Positions 7,206-7,674 of a stretch of DNA of 7,674 nt are shown piece after piece. The stretch comes from Promethearchaeota archaeon CR_4. GTDB lineage: Archaea; Asgardarchaeota; Lokiarchaeia; Sigyniarchaeales; CR-4. Numbering within the stretch: the stretch's first letter is position 1; each line of letters begins with the position of its first letter. The stretch lies in the NCBI GenBank assembly GCA_001940655.1, contig MBAA01000046.1, positions 33,613 through 41,286 of the forward strand, written 5' to 3'. A program made the position numbers and the translations under genes. The notes under the pieces were generated by a model that saw only the letters and a program-made list of their open reading frames with translations, was not told the origin of the DNA and did not search any database.

Positions 7206-7517
7206 TTAAGAATTTTGCGCTCGGGCATATCAGAACGACGTAGCACTTGATCCACGCGACACCCATCCTACGAGGGTCGTAATAAATGGCACTAGGTACC
7301 GGGCTATCCATCTTTATCAACGACAGGGTGGCGGTTACTTATAATATGAGTGTGAGCTTTCCTCTCACTGCTAGTAATTGAAAAAAAGTTATCCCGCGGT
7401 TTGTGTACCTATGGGTGTGAATGTACCTGCATCAAAGGGTGTATTGGAGCACTTGAGTCAACTAAATATTGTCTAGGAATGGCTTTGGAAGCGAGTTATG
7501 CGCACCTATTTCCATAA
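7206..7517 (+). pseudogene. Relic of a second copy of the amidohydrolase gene
   Basis: The frame 7371-7496 aligns without gaps to residues 379-420 of the 4005-5357 amidohydrolase. By hand I count 29 identities in 42, including the exact string IGALESTKYCLG. Many differences are third-base changes, so the copy diverged under protein-level selection before it decayed. The metal-ligand Asp395 is Glu here (YGCEC for YGGDC), and the frame ends at a TAA at 7515-7517, about 30 residues short of the intact C-terminus. Upstream, weaker colinear matches continue: AATTTTG at 7211 (intact gene 4848), GTAGCACTT at 7240 (GTAACACTG at 4881) and GGTACC at 7295 (4935). The last two are 55 and 54 nt apart respectively. 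This implies a deletion of roughly 130 nt between 7300 and 7371 plus small frameshifts. The first half of the gene is not visible. The 7371-7496 match is strong, the 5' extension tentative. Confidence 0.75.
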
Positions 7518-7674
7518 TTTCGATCCGCCTAATTCCCTCTCATTATTTTCTTTCGTATTGATCAAATGCATTAATTTTTGGAATTTCCTGTTTGTAAAAT
7601 TAAACTTGATAGTCGAATTAGGATATGGAATCTATAAGTATCGTGATATCCTTCTTGTCGTTTTCCTTGGATTT
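7518..7674 (+). other. AT-rich right end; possible start of a gene at 7625
   Basis: No complete gene is present. An ATG at 7625 opens a frame (MESISIVISFLSFSLD) that runs off the window. TAAAATTAAA at 7595-7604 lies about 25 nt before it, the same arrangement as proposed for the amidohydrolase gene, so a leaderless gene may start here. Sixteen codons are too few to judge. Confidence 0.25.

Noticed and set aside
7210..7300. Possible tRNA or structured RNA in the G+C-richer island
   Set aside because: I could not fold an acceptor stem, anticodon arm or T-loop motif. Weak colinearity with the amidohydrolase gene explains the composition better.
1..7674. CRISPR array, insertion sequence or long direct repeats
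   Set aside because: No regularly spaced repeat, transposase motif or terminal inverted repeat was seen. The only long internal similarity is the amidohydrolase relic.

Overview
The window is archaeal. Its anchor gene is a replicative MCM helicase, and the gene starts show GTG or leaderless ATG starts with AT-rich boxes about 25 nt upstream. The long gene-poor, AT-rich stretches and an MCM with a C-X2-C...C-X4-C zinc module would suit an Asgard-type or other mesophilic archaeon, but nothing here fixes the lineage.

Layout: (1) 1-265 is a non-coding leader. (2) 266-3973 (+) encodes MCM, interrupted between Walker B and sensor 1 by a 524-residue intein (1544-3115). The intein carries a LAGLIDADG homing endonuclease and an extra helix-turn-helix segment. 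Its DNA is clearly richer in A+T than the flanking helicase DNA, as expected for a mobile element. (3) 4005-5357 (+) encodes an amidohydrolase-fold enzyme, probably from a leaderless promoter at the end of the MCM gene. (4) 5438-5969 (+) holds decayed coding frames: a membrane-segment frame broken by a TGA, then a winged-helix frame broken by a TAG. (5) A compact GAACC/GGTTC/GAACC inverted repeat sits at 5968-5984. (6) 7119-6262 (-) encodes a protein with a two-helix membrane hairpin and a possible PH-like domain. The frame continues past its stop, after a 1-nt shift at an AAAA run, for 96 more codons and ends in a C-X-C...C-X2-C zinc ribbon at 5987. (7) 7206-7517 (+) is a relic of a second copy of the amidohydrolase gene. 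The window ends in an AT-rich region where another gene may begin at 7625.

MCM unwinds DNA at replication forks and must lose its intein by protein splicing to regain its ATPase core. I see no functional link between MCM and the amidohydrolase beyond adjacency. The right half looks like an accessory zone shaped by duplication and gene decay around an amidohydrolase locus. The most interesting unlisted structures are the hidden zinc-ribbon extension of the membrane protein and the amidohydrolase relic.
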